A stretch of DNA of 64,000 nt from Tuctoria greenei (taxonomy: Eukaryota; Streptophyta; Magnoliopsida; Poales; Poaceae), in NCBI GenBank assembly GCA_036927565.1, contig JAYESD010000008.1, forward strand, positions 112,638,279-112,702,278, given 5' to 3'. The notes below the pieces were generated by a model. It saw only the letters and a program-made list of their open reading frames with translations, did not search any database and was not told the DNA's origin. The position numbers and the translations under genes were made by a program. Positions 1 through 12,530 of the stretch are shown piece after piece; positions within the stretch are counted from its first letter, which is position 1; every line of letters begins with the position of its first letter.

Positions 1-1385
1 GAGTCAACAAGCAAAACATGAGAAAGCGAATTTTGAGGTGAGATTGCAATTTTACCAATACCGAGCACTCTTTCTTGACTATTGTCGTCAATAGAGATGC
101 TCTCACTTGGTCATCGTTGTCTTCATACTTAATGAATATCTTCTTTTCCCCCTTCATGTGGTTCGTGCATCCACTATCTAGCACCCATTTTTATCTACTG
201 GAGAACCAGGCCTACAAAAGAAGTTTAGTCTTTTGTTTTATGCACCAAAAATTGGTCGGGTCCTTTGAGATTAGTCACAAGGCATCTAGGCACACACACA
301 CAAGTTTAAGTTCCTGTGGAGTGGTCCAGCATATTTAGCATAAACACAACCATATTTGTTTCTCATTAACACATACGAAGCATCGAAGTCATAAAATAGA
401 GTAGTAGAAGCAATTTTGGCATTTTCATGAGCAGTAGGTGCTTCATCATGGTTCTTGGCTTTGTAGGAGCCCTCCTTGACAGATGCAAGGAACTCCTTGT
501 AATTATTGAGGATTCTAGCATTTTGTTTCTTTCCACTAGAGTAACCAAGGTCATCTTTGATCATAGGAGATCTAGATGTCATATATGCACTTCGTGCATA
601 TTTGATCTTCTCCTTGTCAAATATTTCACTCTTATGAGAGTATTTGCCTTGTGCCACCTTAGGTTCAATTTTTAAATTAAGTACTACGTTAGCACAATTA
701 CAAGCTTTAGAGGAGGATTCGACATTTGAAATAGATGAACACTTTAAGGAGGAAGAGGCACTTGACTTGAGAGCATCAAATTACACCTAAAGATTTTTGT
801 GATCTTTTGACAAACTCACAAACTCATATTGAAGAGCAACATTGAGCTCTTAAGACTTGCACAAGTCCCCTTGCTCAAGGCAAGTTCATGCTCAAGTGTT
901 TTGCTCTTCTCCCTCTCAAGTTCTAATAGCTTCTCAATTTCAAGGTTTCTCTCCTTTTCAAGAATGAGCAATTCTTTTAGTTCATCGAGAAGGTCTTCCT
1001 TTTAAAACATATCATCTGTTAGATCTTTCTTTTTAGCAGAAGCACATTTATCCATTCTTTAAACATGAATTTAGTTTTTGCTATTGCAATCAAAATCATC
1101 ATCAACAAAATTTAACTTGGAGGGTTTAGATTTAACATTGCACTTTCCCTCCTAGGCTATGAGACACGTGTGCTTTGAAGTCTTCCAATCATTCTTGTTG
1201 GGCAAGAGTGATTTCTTCATAGTGGGCTTCTTGTGCCACACCTTCATCATCCTCGAAGGAGGATTCTTCATTAGAGTCTCACTCCTTTCCAATGCGGGCC
1301 GGTCCATGTGCCTTCTTCTTCTTGAAGATCTTCCTGTCTTGAGCCTTTTTGTCCTTCTTCTTCTTCTTCTTGCTTTCATGTCTGC
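1..1385 (-). pseudogene. Sirevirus (Ty1-copia) gag-to-protease relic
   Basis: Read on the minus strand this is the back half of a copia Gag followed by the start of the protease. In order it shows a lysine-rich stretch (about 1376-1320), an acidic segment, a coiled-coil-like Glu/Lys/Leu region (about 1020-840), an open 123-codon segment (657-286) and a protease motif DSGCTNHM (plus positions about 155-187). This order is that of the long Gag of the Maximus/SIRE lineage, also seen in the complete Sirevirus at 51518-61797. The frame is broken by in-frame stops near 1285 and 1185, a stop after the 123-codon segment, and a frameshift at about 90-100, after which the protease reading resumes in another frame. 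Integrase and everything downstream lie outside the window. The 5' part of Gag and its zinc knuckle are missing because the sequence changes abruptly to a gypsy element near 1390-1450. Confidence 0.8.
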
Positions 1386-1395
1386 TGCTATTTTC

Positions 1396-2779
1396 TCACC
1401 CAGAGAGCAAATCAAATATATACTTTCTGTGGAGTGATAGGTAATTGATGCTTGACAACATATGATTGGCTAATGAAGTTGTGGCACCGGAGTCAAAGAG
1501 TATGACTACAGAATGATCAAGTAGAGAAAACATACCCGCGAGGACGGGTTCGCCTCCCAGCACGTCTTCAATGGCTATGTGGCGGATGTTGCCGGGTTTT
1601 GGTGCTGGTTTCTTGGGCTGGTTGTGGGGTTGAGCTGAACCCTGATATGGTGCTTGTCCGCTGTGCTGTCGCTGCTCGGGGTAGTCTCTCGCAAAATGCC
1701 CGACACGGCCACACGTATAGCACGTGTATTGTGTCGGGTTCCCTACAAGCTGCGGACGGAATCCCGGTGCACATGGTGGAGGTGGATACAAACGCGGGAC
1801 CATCCTTTGCTGCTGCTGCTGCTGTTGCTGTGGAAATGGCGGTCGGAAACACGGTGTGTTGAAAGAACGACCGTGGAACTGCTGCGGCCACGCCGGTGGC
1901 TGCCATCGCTGCACGGATGGTGAGCGGTACACCAAATGGTACTTCTGTGGACCACCACTGCTGCTGCTCGATGGCGCGCTCCGTTTCCTCCTATCAGAAA
2001 CGAGCTCGCGCTGAGCATCTTCTTGCACTATCGCGGCATTGACGATGTCACCGAATGTGCTGCGTTGCATTGTGCGAGCTGGACTTTCATCTTAGGGTAT
2101 ATACACCGAAAGAAAGTATCTCGCTTCTTGTCCTCCATTCCCACATAATCTGGCGTGTACTGCACCAAATGATTGAACGTGCGGGAGTATTCATGAGCAG
2201 TCCTCCCGCCTTGCTTCAGCTCCAGAAACGCCTGAGCTTCCTCTTCATGATAACGGGAGGTATAAGGTAGGCGCAGAACGCCTCCTAGAACTCGGTACAT
2301 ATGACCGCATGACCAGCCGGTAGTGATGCGATGTAGTTCGCCCACCAAGCACCGGCAGATCCCTGAAGCTGTTGTGCTGCGAACAACGCCTTCTGCTGTT
2401 CGGTGCATCGTAGCAGACCGAACTTCGCCTTGAGTGTGCGGATAAAGTTGTCCTCCTCCAGAGGCTCCTCGGCCTCCATGAAGACCGGTGAATGCGTCAC
2501 CAAGAAGTCCGAGTACGAACTATGTTGGGGCTGGCGTTGCCCATTATCTGGTCGCCCCCCATGACGGGACAAATTCTGCACCAACATCCGCAACAACTCG
2601 GTTTGCTCGTCGCGCGAGCCGAGCACTGCGGCATGAATCTCCGCAAGAGTCCTTGGAGGTTCAGGTGGTGGTCGTGGAGCTTGTTGCTGCGGTGTCGTGG
2701 TTTGCTCCCGTGTCGGAGATTCATCACCCCGACCCTTGCTAGAGCCTCCCATCTCGGGTGTAGAACGTGTACGCACCAT
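1396..2779 (-). pseudogene. Gypsy gag with protease start, broken
   Basis: Ty3-gypsy capsid gene of the Tekay/Del type. The start chosen is the Met at 2779 (MVRTRST...), preceded by non-coding leader. A Pro/Gln-rich head is followed by the retrotransposon gag core (FAAQQLQGSAGAWWANY near 2330-2380, then a segment with LELKQGGRTAHEYSRTF near 2225-2175). Next come a poly-Gln run (about 1810-1835), a CCHC zinc knuckle CYTCGRVGHFARDYPE (about 1684-1730) and the protease motif DSGATTSL (about 1478-1500). Lesions: a stop at 2285-2287 within the gag core, a frameshift near 2225 and another near 2050-2070. In the zinc knuckle the last Cys of the CCHC pattern is Tyr. After DSGATTSL the reading runs into unrelated sequence and stops at 1396. 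The product would have packaged element RNA; this copy cannot encode it. Confidence 0.8.
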
Positions 2780-3392
2780 TCTGCATCTACATGATTTAAA
2801 AATCAGCACACGTTTGTTTGCTTCATCCATTCCATACCATAGTAGTGCGAGTATTGACAATGCGATAATTGCATAACATTCACATATATTGATAAAGTAC
2901 AAACTTTATACAAGATATACTATCTCATGACCAAGTTTACAATAGTGAACTCCAAAATCACGGACTCCCACTACGGAAGTGCATCTCAACTATACTTGGT
3001 CTCCATGAGACATCATTCACACATTGTCATCTCATACACACCCACTACTATTTATAATATGATACAAACATGGCTACAAAATAAACGTGAGCAACCGTTA
3101 ACTATACGTTGCCCCGTGATGGTAGTAGTGCTGCCCCATCCTACTCCGATGCATCCTCATCGGCGAACTCGAGTAACTCAGGGTCTTCCTCCTCCTCAGG
3201 ACATAGAAGCACCTACGCGCCCATGTTCAGCGACATGTTCTCAGCCGGTGGATACATGACTGGTTGCGGCAAGTGTACCTCAGCCTCCCACAAGTCCTCC
3301 TGAACTTGGACTGCCTCGGCTTCCCAACCCTGAGCTTCGTCGATGGCTTCATCTCATGCCTCGGTGATCACCACTAGCTGCTCTTGCTGTTG
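2780..3392. other. Spacer between orf0-like gene and gag
   Basis: About 0.6 kb of leader of the Tekay-like fragment. I see no long frame with coding character on either strand. A Pro/Ser-rich plus-strand frame at 2927-3259 runs antisense to the element and has no supporting motif. Confidence 0.5.
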
Positions 3393-4106
3393 CTACACCA
3401 CCAGTTGACTCGCCTGCAATTCACCACGAGCTTGCTGCAGTTCCTTGCGAGCTTGCCGCAGTTCGGCATGAGCTTTCCGCAGTTTATTGGGAGTGTGATG
3501 CAGTTGATTCTCGCGCTGATTCAGCCGGTGATTTGTCGGAGCCAGGAACGAACATAGGTTCTCATTGATGTAATCAAAAGTGTCACCCAGTTCAATCGCT
3601 TGCCTCAAGGCTTTGACCTGCTGCTGAATGATTGCACTTTGTGTAATAACCACCATGCTGGATGCAGCGGCATGAGTCCCAAATGTCGTTGAAGTCGTGT
3701 CGCCGTTCGGTTGATAGACCTCGACCGTACGACGTTGCCACTCAAGACCAGCCATACCACGGACCAAGAGAAGGACAAATTGTGTCCCAGCCATGACATC
3801 TTGATGAAGCTCACAAAGCTTCATAAGCACTTCGCCTGCTGCGACGGCCCACGTATCCTCCAAACGAGCTCCCAAGGTAGTGACCGAAAAAGGAGCCCAT
3901 CCACGAGGGAGTGGACTAGCAGGAACATCAACACGGATGATGCACGACAGTACGCCTCTGTCTTCCATCTCTTGACCCCAATAGACTGGTATTTCGATGA
4001 AGTCAAACTGTTCGAGCACCTCTTGTAGCATGCTCAGGAAGCCCGGACGGTTAGCGCTATTAGAGAACACCCTTCCGTCCGGCAACAATAACGTCGCATC
4101 TGCCAT
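3393..4106 (-). CDS. orf0-like protein of a Tekay-type gypsy element
   Basis: An uninterrupted 237-codon frame upstream of gag on the element's coding strand, starting MADATLLLPDGRVFS. I see no signal peptide or membrane segment. The last 70 residues are rich in Leu, Glu, Arg and Gln with repeated LRQARKELQQARGELQ-type heptads, so a coiled coil is likely. The N-terminal two thirds look like a globular fold I cannot name. From memory, long-LTR rice relatives (RIRE3/RIRE8) carry an extra 'orf0' ahead of gag; position and size fit, but I cannot check the sequence match. Being open while the gag next to it has three lesions is notable, though chance survival is possible for 0.7 kb. Function unknown. 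Confidence 0.6.
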   Translation of the reverse strand: MADATLLLPDGRVFSNSANRPGFLSMLQEVLEQFDFIEIPVYWGQEMEDRGVLSCIIRVDVPASPLPRGWAPFSVTTLGARLEDTWAVAAGEVLMKLCELHQDVMAGTQFVLLLVRGMAGLEWQRRTVEVYQPNGDTTSTTFGTHAAASSMVVITQSAIIQQQVKALRQAIELGDTFDYINENLCSFLAPTNHRLNQRENQLHHTPNKLRKAHAELRQARKELQQARGELQASQLVV

Positions 4107-6049
4107 CTATAAAAGAAGTATTCAAAGGGGTCAAATACTCAAATTCAAATTTTTTTGTTCAGAGATAGATCATGTCTGTGATAATTGAATTATGAAAGTG
4201 AATTCAAATTCAAATGTCAAATGAAACATCACATTGGAATTCTGTCTCAGTTTCTGTTCATTCTCACCAGTCTGGAGAAATTCAAAATTTTCATCCAGTT
4301 AGAGGCACATTAAGAACTGGAGTTCAACTACAAAGTTGTATTACACTAAAAGAGATTTCCATAATGTATTTATTTGCCTCCAGATTGTTTCTTTATGAGG
4401 AGATATGACTTTTGCAAGTTGACAGTGTTTCTGGAAATTTTTTGACAGCACCTCCTTTGTTTAAGACTGATTTTGTCCACATTTTTCCAGATACAAAACA
4501 TCAAAATATGCAAAAATCACAAATTACAACATTGTTGCATACATCCTCAGGATTACAGAAATGTATTACATGAAGTCATTCATTGATTCTACTAAGAGAT
4601 ATGATAAAAACAGTGATATGATAAAGAAACTGTCCAGTCTCTGTCCAGATTTAACCGAGTTTGGAACTTTGAATTTTTATTAGCTTACAGAGGAATTATG
4701 AACTGGAGTTGAACAATAGAGTTTGTGAGGACTCTCTAAACTTTCCAACCATGTGTGGAAGACTACCAGGGGTTATCCCTACAGAGAGTTATGCTATTCC
4801 AAAATTAAGCATTTTGCTGTCAGATTCACAGTTTGAATCAGGAACCTGTCAGTTAAGTTCAAATGAAATTTTCAAGTTTTAAATCTTGAGATCTGCCTTG
4901 GAGCTAAAAATGAAAATTATTGATGACTTCCTTATGTTTCCAAACCATATGCCTTCTTACCACAGCAACCACATGATTAATTGTCAATCTGACCAGCACG
5001 CTCCAAAACATAGATTACAAATTCAAACTTAGTCTTACGTTGAAATTTTTTACTTGTTGTCGAGTCACACCTCCAGCACGGATATCGTTGTTGATGTGCC
5101 TGATGAAACTCGAATGCAATGCAGGTACTACACTCTCACCAAAGAAAATTCTAAGCCGGTATTCCAGCATACGTCTCAATGATGGCACTAATGACGTTCA
5201 CTCGCAAACGTTTTCAACTCGAGCTACATAAAACGTGGTTAGTATACCTGTAACTACACACAAATTACAAATCAATCAAATGGTGCTGTACGGGCGATCA
5301 TTTCAGGTAGTCACAATAATATATATGAATGTAAGAACATTTGTCCCATATCATTCCATACAGGCAGCCACGAGCTAAGCCACGTTTCGAGGTACATGAC
5401 CGGGTTTTCTACCACCCGACAGGGTCCCACGTCTTTGCATATTGCTGCACCTGTAGGAGGCGAATCGGGTTATGTACCACCCGACAGGGTACCATGTCTT
5501 TACCTAATGCTGCTCCAGTAGGAGGCGCTTTCACGTGTTTATTAAAAAACACACTACGTACTTTTCAATGGCACGATAGGTGACCACATAATTTATCTCG
5601 TGTGCTAGGGATCAGTGTTGCGTATGGCCCTTTGAACATAGAACGTTCAAGAGTTGCATACTTTGTGTTTTTGACCACATGATGGGGTATCCTCGCTTTT
5701 GCCTGAAGCACTCTGAGGAGCAGCATTTTCATATGTTCCCAGAACCACGAGAAGGTTCGGAGACTCATATTAACTCCTGTGCTAAGCCACAGGGACAATC
5801 ACATGCTACCTCTCGCATGGTGAGCTTACCGCAATTGACCCGCTTGCGGTGGTGTACCTTACCTCTTACCTGACGTTGGAGCGTCATTACAGAATATAAT
5901 AATACATAAGTTAGCTTACCACCTTAAGTAACTAATACTATAATATACCTTATGTGGGCATAGTAACTAATCCTCACTCGACTACTTCTAATTTTTCAAA
6001 ATAGGCTCTTTTCGAGCGTGCTATTCCCAATGCAACTCTGATACCAGGT
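4107..6049 (-). other. 5' leader of the truncated Tekay-like element, with degenerate ~190-bp repeats
   Basis: Non-coding leader between the primer site and the orf0-like gene. It is homologous to 46946-50032 of element A: both contain, for example, the phrase ATGAAGTCATTC followed by a block with CTGTCCAGA. The motif AGATATG/AGTTATG recurs at 4401, 4597 and 4787, spacings of about 196 and 190, as it does over nine copies in element A. No coding frame is supported. Confidence 0.65.
6035..6046 (-). other. Primer binding site (initiator tRNA-Met), slightly degenerate
   Basis: On the minus strand this reads TGGTATCAGAGT, complementary to the 3' end of initiator tRNA-Met except for the last base. 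It lies 3 bp from the LTR edge at 6050, as expected for the 5' LTR side of a minus-strand element. Confidence 0.75.
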
Positions 6050-9000
6050 TGTGAGGACTAGGTCCACACATTCCATGTATCGTAGAGGGTGGTGCCGTGT
6101 GATGCGGCACCCAACAACACACACAAAAAGAATATGACAAAATATAAAGTTTTATTTATAGAAACAGCAGAAGTCTTTTACAATACTTAATGTACAGTGG
6201 AAATAATACTCATAGCTAAACTCTCAGCCTAGCTATGCAAAAGTGCAGCCGTCCAACCCTAGGATGCTACACATTAGCAGCACACAACAGATCACAACGG
6301 TGTGCATGGCTCCCACTCGGCGGTATACCCCGACAGAGGCATCACCCCATCTTCGGGCCCTTCCTCATACGTCTCATCTGCAAACCACTTAATATAGCAA
6401 CCATGAGCACGAAAGCTCAGCAAAACTTAACCGTCTCACCTAAGCATGGAACTCTACATGCAGGGATACTTAAACATAGGCAATGATATTGCATAAATGA
6501 CTCGTCTACAAGTGGATCCTTACTTTCAAGTTATTAGCAGCAAGTTAATGGTTCAGAAATATAACTTTAGTGAGCATATACTACAGCAAGCATGATTGCA
6601 AAACAATTATAATTCAACACATCGTATTCTTCTGGCTTCTTCGATATTTACTATGTTACGACACAGTGAACAAGCGGAGCTCAAATAACTGCAAGGGATG
6701 GTGATTGCAATCAGTAGACACCTGGATAACACGTCACGTACACCCGTTCATAAGGAGCGTGTTGTGCTCCTCACGACGTCATATGCAGCAACCTTTAACA
6801 AGAAACTCAAACGCAGAACCGGTCCCACCATCGCAGGCATAAGGTCCCCGCACAGAGCGTGTCTGTGCCCACCGGTAGATTTACACCTTTCCGCCCTACA
6901 AACCACCCCTATTGACAGTGGTCTATGCCTCGACACCCAAGTTATCAAGTTACATTGGTTTCCTAGGTTCCATATGCCCAGTATCCATCCGGTACAGTTC
7001 AAACTTACTCAGCAGACTGCATACGGATCAGACTTCAATTGACACAGGCAGCGTTATGAACATGAGACCACGTCTCGCTGCTTCCTACGCTGCTATCCGG
7101 TCTCATATTAATACTCATATGCCACTCTCACATAAACCAATCCCGTGTAACGGTGTAACCATCTCGCGAGTAGATTCCAACTACTCGACTTCTACTGGAT
7201 TCCATATAACATTAGCATGACAATTCTACAGGTTGAGCTATACAGCTACCCCAAATACTCCATGGGATTGTGGGTCATGCAATTGGAGTATCAATACACC
7301 TTAGACATAATGCAATTCAAACTGTAGACTTAATAGTGATACAAATGAAAACTTTGAAAAATCTCTTAAATGCAAACCGGGGCTTTCCTGGCTGAGAGCA
7401 GAGGGAAAGTTAGTTTCTGGTGGTATACTCTCCAAGGGCTCCGGCTCCTCCTCAATCTCGGTCACTCTATGATATGCAATATATAAAGTACATGAGTGAT
7501 ATTGAATCTATATAAAAGACTTTCTAAATGCTGATCAGGTATGAAGATGATTTTAATTTCCTTTGGGATTTTTACAGTGAATACTAGGTACTATGTGGAA
7601 GATCTGGACCAATGATTGGATCTATTCAAGGAAGCTTGCTGTCTCTAAAATTCCAACAATAAAAGCCTTCTCTGAAATTTGGTATTAAATATGTAGCTTT
7701 GTCATGGATAACAGTTGATGCTCATGGTAGAGGAGGTCTCACTAGTTCTAGGCAAATTTGTTTCATAATTTTCTGAGCTTCCTACAGCTATAAATTGATT
7801 TTACAAGTTTGGGATAAAATCTGAAAATGTCTCTGTACATTTCTGATTTTTCTATGGACATTGGGGATTGGCACACTGTTTGGTCCAGTAATTGAATTCC
7901 AATGAACTTGAAATTTGTACTAGAGTTTAAGTGTATTAGAGTGAATGTTCTGACCAAAATTAAGAATTTTCCGATTAGCATAACATGAGTAATTAATTTC
8001 CCAAGCAGTTGCTCAAAGGAATTAATTTTGAAAATTCTGGGACTTTCATGTCCAACAAATTGCACCACTGCAAAATTTGGATCAAGATGAGTCTACCAGA
8101 ATTTATTGGGAATAATTTGAGCTAGTCTACTAGGAGTAATTGAATTTAGAAGTTTGCTCAAAATCTGGATTTAATTTCCTACTGAAAAATTTGAATTAAC
8201 ACGCCTGGCCCCACCCATTTAAAATGGGCCAATCATAACTGGGCCACACCGAGGGCCATGGTTTAACCCATGCAGCCAAACCAGATCCGATGGCCACAGC
8301 AGATCCGAGGGAGTGAAATAGACGCTGACCGGTGGGGCCCGCACCCCTTTCTTCTACCTCTCGACATGGGCGGCGCCCGTGGGTGGCGTGGTGGCACACG
8401 CTGGCGAGGGCCACCGGAACTGATCACCCAGCCATAACTCCTCCCCAAACTCGCTGCCTGAGCATAAAATGGGATGCCGAGCACGTTGGTGGGGTCGACA
8501 CCCGCCGGCAAAGGCCGGACGTACCCGTGCGACGGCGGGACGGACATTAGGTCACCGACGATGTTGGAATCAGCTGACAGAAGGTAAAACGGCTCGGAAA
8601 CTACTTGGGAAGGTTCCTGGCAGCATGAAGAAGATGATTAGGAGGTGCACAAGCCGTGGAACGGCCAACAACCATGAGTCCGACGGCGCACCGACGGTTT
8701 TTTTCATTGGCGGCCACAAAAACTTGAAATCCGACTTCATCTCTCGATAACATTCTTTTATTTTTGGTGAGATGATGTGTCTAGACATCTAAAATATATT
8801 CCCTAATTGGATTGAAGACTGGTTGCACGTAGAAACAGAATTAAGTTGACGACCTAGGCCCGAAGCTATGCTTATGTAATCGGGAAAACTGGAAGTACTT
8901 GAGCTACGGTCCATGACTTAACCTGAAACTTTGGGAGCACGATCAGCTAGGATAGGCGCTCCTTTTTTATTTGGGGAGCAGCTCGTGACAAAGCCTGTAG

Positions 9001-9884
9001 CGCCGGTCCGATTGGGAGCACAGAGGCGGTCGTCGGGCTCCACTCTAAACGGCAGCGACGAAACTTCAAAATACCACGCAAATAAGCAGGGAATCAAGCA
9101 AGCTAATGGATGGGACTGAAGAGCACAGGGTTGCGCCACCTTTTGCTGTTGGGAGCATGGTGAAATCTTGCTTCGTTTGGTCGGAAACGTCGAGCGACGG
9201 CGAGGCGGCGCTGTGCGCACTGGCAGGAGAAAAACAGAGGAGAGAAAGCTGGTGCTTTTCCACTTCAGTCAGGAAAGGAAGAAAGGGATGGTGAGGGCTT
9301 GAAGTACATGCCAGAGAAGCCACACAGCTGCTTACCATCGAGCTGGAGGCAGCACCAAACGTGGAACGGCGGGGAGGCAGAAAAAACAGAGCACTCAGTC
9401 GGTTCAGGCAAATGGGAGGCTGACCAGTGGGTCCCACCTTGATTCACCCTCATCCCTTCTCTGTTCCTTCAATTCTCCCACCAATAATTGTCCAAAATTT
9501 CTAGATTTTTTTGGAGAGGTTAAATAAATTATGTAGAATATGCTTCTGAAATTAGATCATGAATCTGACCATGTTTTATTGGAATTCAAAATTTGAATTT
9601 GAATTCGAATGGTATTCAATGGAGCCACTGAATTAAATAGCAAATGGACATCAAAATTTCTGAAATTTGGCAGAGACCTTATTTGGAATATTTGGAAGCT
9701 AATGGTGAACTCAGATTTTTATTTTGTCAATGTTTGAACAGGAGATAATTTGAATTTTTTGATTTCTTCTATTGAAGTTTGAATTGGTTTGATTTTTCAA
9801 TTGCCATTTTGATTTATTTTTTCCATTCAGAATTTTAAATTCTCCTATCTGAACTTTGCACTATGATTTTTTTGGGCTTTTACA
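6050..9884 (-). repeat. Long 5' LTR of the truncated Tekay-like element
   Basis: About 3.8 kb bounded by TGTGAGGAC (6050) and GGGCTTTTACA (ends 9884), i.e. TG...CA. It is collinear with the 5.2-kb LTR at 15297-20537: shared blocks include AAATGCAAACCGGGGCTT (about 7367 and 16836), a block around GGTGATTGCAATCAG (about 6700 and 16046) and the terminal GGGCTTTTACA. It is about 1.4 kb shorter than the element A LTR, mainly in the middle. Short frames at 8263-9450 are GC-rich LTR sequence, not genes. Confidence 0.75.
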
Positions 9885-10199
9885 CGTGGCTTGAGGATCG
9901 ATTGATTCATTTTCTCAATCGAAATCTTCATCATGTATCCTCCTAGCCTCCTACCCATACTTAGCCTGAGAAACAAGAAGACCTTGTAAGTTCAATAGTC
10001 GATATAGTTAGAATCAATTTGAATTATTTTTAGACTTAGCAGCTGCGCGACTATGACCTGACTGTAGTACTCAGGCTGAGAAGGGTCCTTATGATCTCTC
10101 TTCGAGACCTAAGCAGGGTTGGTGTAACCCCAGTCTCGTCCTCCAGTCAATACATGTTAGTACAAATAGTATATCATGAATCTATAAAAACAAGTTACA

Positions 10200-11440
10200 C
10201 ACACTTACCATGGGTTTAGCTAAAAGCAAGTGGTTATCTTGGCCGTAGTTGTGTTTCCCCTCAACCCTCTGCACCCCTGAGCCCTGTTGGACTTCGCGAT
10301 GAAATTGGCGCTAGCCCAGTACCTACAAAGGGCCTGGTATGCATCGGATCGATCCTACAACCAGCTCACGTGGCCCTGCACATATTTGTAGGTCATTAAA
10401 ACACCGTTAACAAAATTATCAAAAATAATATTTGCTACACCCAATGTATTTGCGCGTACTCCTCCTCCGTCAGGTTTCTGTCGCTCTCTTGTCGCAAGTG
10501 TCGCACGTCGTGCTGGTTTCATCTCAAGTAGTCATTGATCACTTGAGTGCGAGCGTTCAACAAAGCTTGTCGAATCGTCTTTCGAGCATTGAAGTGGAAC
10601 ATGATCCATGTGTGCTCAAACATGCGAGGATCATCCAGGTCCTCTAAATAGTACCTTTCCTATAATAAAGGAGATATTGAATAGATGTACATTAATAATT
10701 TAAAAAAGTTTAAGAGTTGAAACTTAGAAATTTTATTTAACGTACTTACCATAAAATCGGCCCATACGGCCTCTTCAACATTGTCGTGCTCCTGGTGAGA
10801 GACGCGAGCGTAGTCGTCTCACAAAGTAGCGGGCACCCCATCGATGACCCCGAGATAGTGCATACGCACTAAGGACCCGAGGACACTGTTTACTGGTCTG
10901 TGGTGTGTAGCACCAGTCAAAGACGAGTTGTACCAAGAGTTGCAAGATATTTGTTGAATCATTATAAGTAACCAAAAGAAACTAGAATTAAACACTACAA
11001 TTTTATTACTTGTCTCCAATCGGCCAAATCACAATGTTCTGTGTAGGAACCGGAGGAGGACTGATAAAGTGAATCCTCCTCGTCTGTCGCCTCTGCTGCG
11101 GCACAACGTTTGGCGACCTAGAAGGCTCGTCACTAGTCGAATCAGAGGGGTGGTCAGCCGATGGCTGGCTACCCAAGGGCTGTCTACACGAGGGCTAGCT
11201 AGTCGAGGGTTGGCTACCCGAAGGGTGGCTAGGCTCACCTGGCACCCTATTCTCTGAGTCAGCCGCTGACTCGGACTGCAACATTAAAAGGATTTATGAG
11301 TAAGTTAAATTGGAAATTGGATTTTAAGAATTTGTCAATGACTAGTGAAATTACCTATGTTGCCTTTGGAAAGTGTCAACTGCCTTGTCGAGGAACCGGT
11401 AGCCCTTGCCACCTTCTTACCCTTGTTAGACGACATCATG
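10200..11440 (-). pseudogene. CACTA accessory gene (Transposase_24 / Ptta-En-Spm type), exon remnants
   Basis: Exons can be followed on the minus strand with plausible GT/AG borders. A start exon MMSSNKGKKVARATG begins at about 11440. A Ser/Pro-rich exon (about 11280-11030) contains imperfect short repeats of PS(G/C)SQPS type and ends with PVPTQNIVIWPIGDK. A third exon (about 10975-10752) has HRPVNSVLGSLVRMHYLGVIDG and ends EEAVWADFM before GTAAGTACG. A fourth (about 10655-10430) has FEHTWIMFHFNARKTIRQALL, and a fifth (about 10400-10210) AYQALCRYWASANFIAKS. These are the landmarks of the plant Ptta/En/Spm protein thought to bind subterminal repeats. In-frame stops occur in the second, third and fourth exons, so the gene is dead. 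The 3' exons are lost at the Tekay-like LTR. Confidence 0.75.
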
Positions 11441-11579
11441 TTTTAAGTGATAATTAGTAAATATGCAAAGAAGATATACAAAATTCATGGTACTATTGTG
11501 TGGAAACTTTTATTTGTAATAACTTTCAAAATTCATCAACATCACTACCATGTGCCATACTCCTTAAACCAGCCCAACG

Positions 11580-12530
11580 ATCTTCCATCATGACCTGTTC
11601 TCATTTCCCTTTTTGCATGGCAGCTGTCTCTACATCTTGAACGTCTCCAATTAATTGATCGACTCCTGCACCAGGCTCGACGATAAAAGGGTCTGACAAC
11701 TCTTCTTCTGGATAAACTTCTTCAACCTCTCCACTCTCATGGTAACCGTCATCTCTAGAAGTATATAACCGCTCACGAGGCTTCACTTTATTTACCAACT
11801 ACCAAGCACTGAGCTTTCTGCATGGATAAAAAAGGTAATACACTTGCTCCACTTGTTTCGCAAGAAAAAATGTATCGTAACCTCGCAGTCGTTCTTTGTG
11901 TTTGACTTCTGCCATGTCAAATTGGTTTTGTTGAGTTCCATGATTGCTATCAAACCGAGACCATATATCAATTTCTTCGACTGATACATATCTTTAAGAA
12001 CTTTGTGCGGTTGTGGAAGGATATCGCTGATCGATTTAATGAGATTATTGTAGCAGTTGTTGGAGAAGAAGTACTTAGACTTAATTGTCATAAGTCTGGT
12101 CATGAAAGCAAGGAGGGTCACATCTATGTCATGCAATGGTTGTTCTGAAGCATTGAGAAGCTTGAAGAACTCGTCTGCCTTCATTGTTGGCGGATGCTCC
12201 ATTTCTATAGCTTCAAGCATCTCATCCATCATATCAACCCTTGTGCTATCATCATCATCCATTTCTTCTACGACTCAAGAATTGGTCTTGTTGTGGAAGG
12301 TCCACATCTCATAATGTGGCTTGTAACCGTTTCAACACAAGTGTATCAAAAGGCCCGTTTTGTCCAAAAACTTGGTGTTCTAGCATTTCGTACATGGGCA
12401 TCGTGCCTTATGAATCGTTGAAAACAAAAATGCTCAATCAATAAATTCATCTGTCTTGATGCACCACTCATCCGAGTGATCACCAGATCTGGTCTTCCAA
12501 CCAGTATACATCCAACCGTGGTCTTCACCC
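11580..12530 (-). pseudogene. TNP2 transposase remnant, internally deleted
   Basis: The minus strand starts with a degraded transposase-associated N-terminus (MGEDHGWMYTGWKTR and EFID near 12530-12440). It continues through an open 156-codon segment (12262-11792) containing TRLMTIKSKYFFSNNCYNNLIK and LPQPHKVLKDMYQSKKL, typical of the region before the TNP2 catalytic core. It then jumps to the acidic TNP2 C-terminus (KPRERLYTSRDDGYHESGEVEEVYPEEEL, 11798-11601). The whole Transposase_21 core is missing, so this is an internal deletion derivative that could only have moved in trans. Confidence 0.7.

Larger units (their letters stand above)
1396..9884 (-). mobile_element. Truncated Tekay/RIRE3-like Ty3-gypsy element (5' LTR to gag)
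   Basis: A minus-strand LTR retrotransposon fragment that keeps its 5' LTR (6050-9884), primer binding site, about 1.9-kb leader, an orf0-like gene, and gag with the first residues of the protease. Reverse transcriptase, integrase and the 3' LTR are absent: the element stops near 1396-1490 against a copia relic. It belongs to the same family as element A, since the leader and LTR are recognisably homologous to 46946-50032 and 15297-20537. No target duplication can be tested because the 3' end is lost. On its upstream side (9885 onward) it abuts the accessory gene of a CACTA fragment. Confidence 0.75.

Noticed and set aside
1599..2014. Plus-strand Cys/Arg-rich frames
   Set aside because: Antisense of the gypsy gag zinc-knuckle and poly-Gln coding region.
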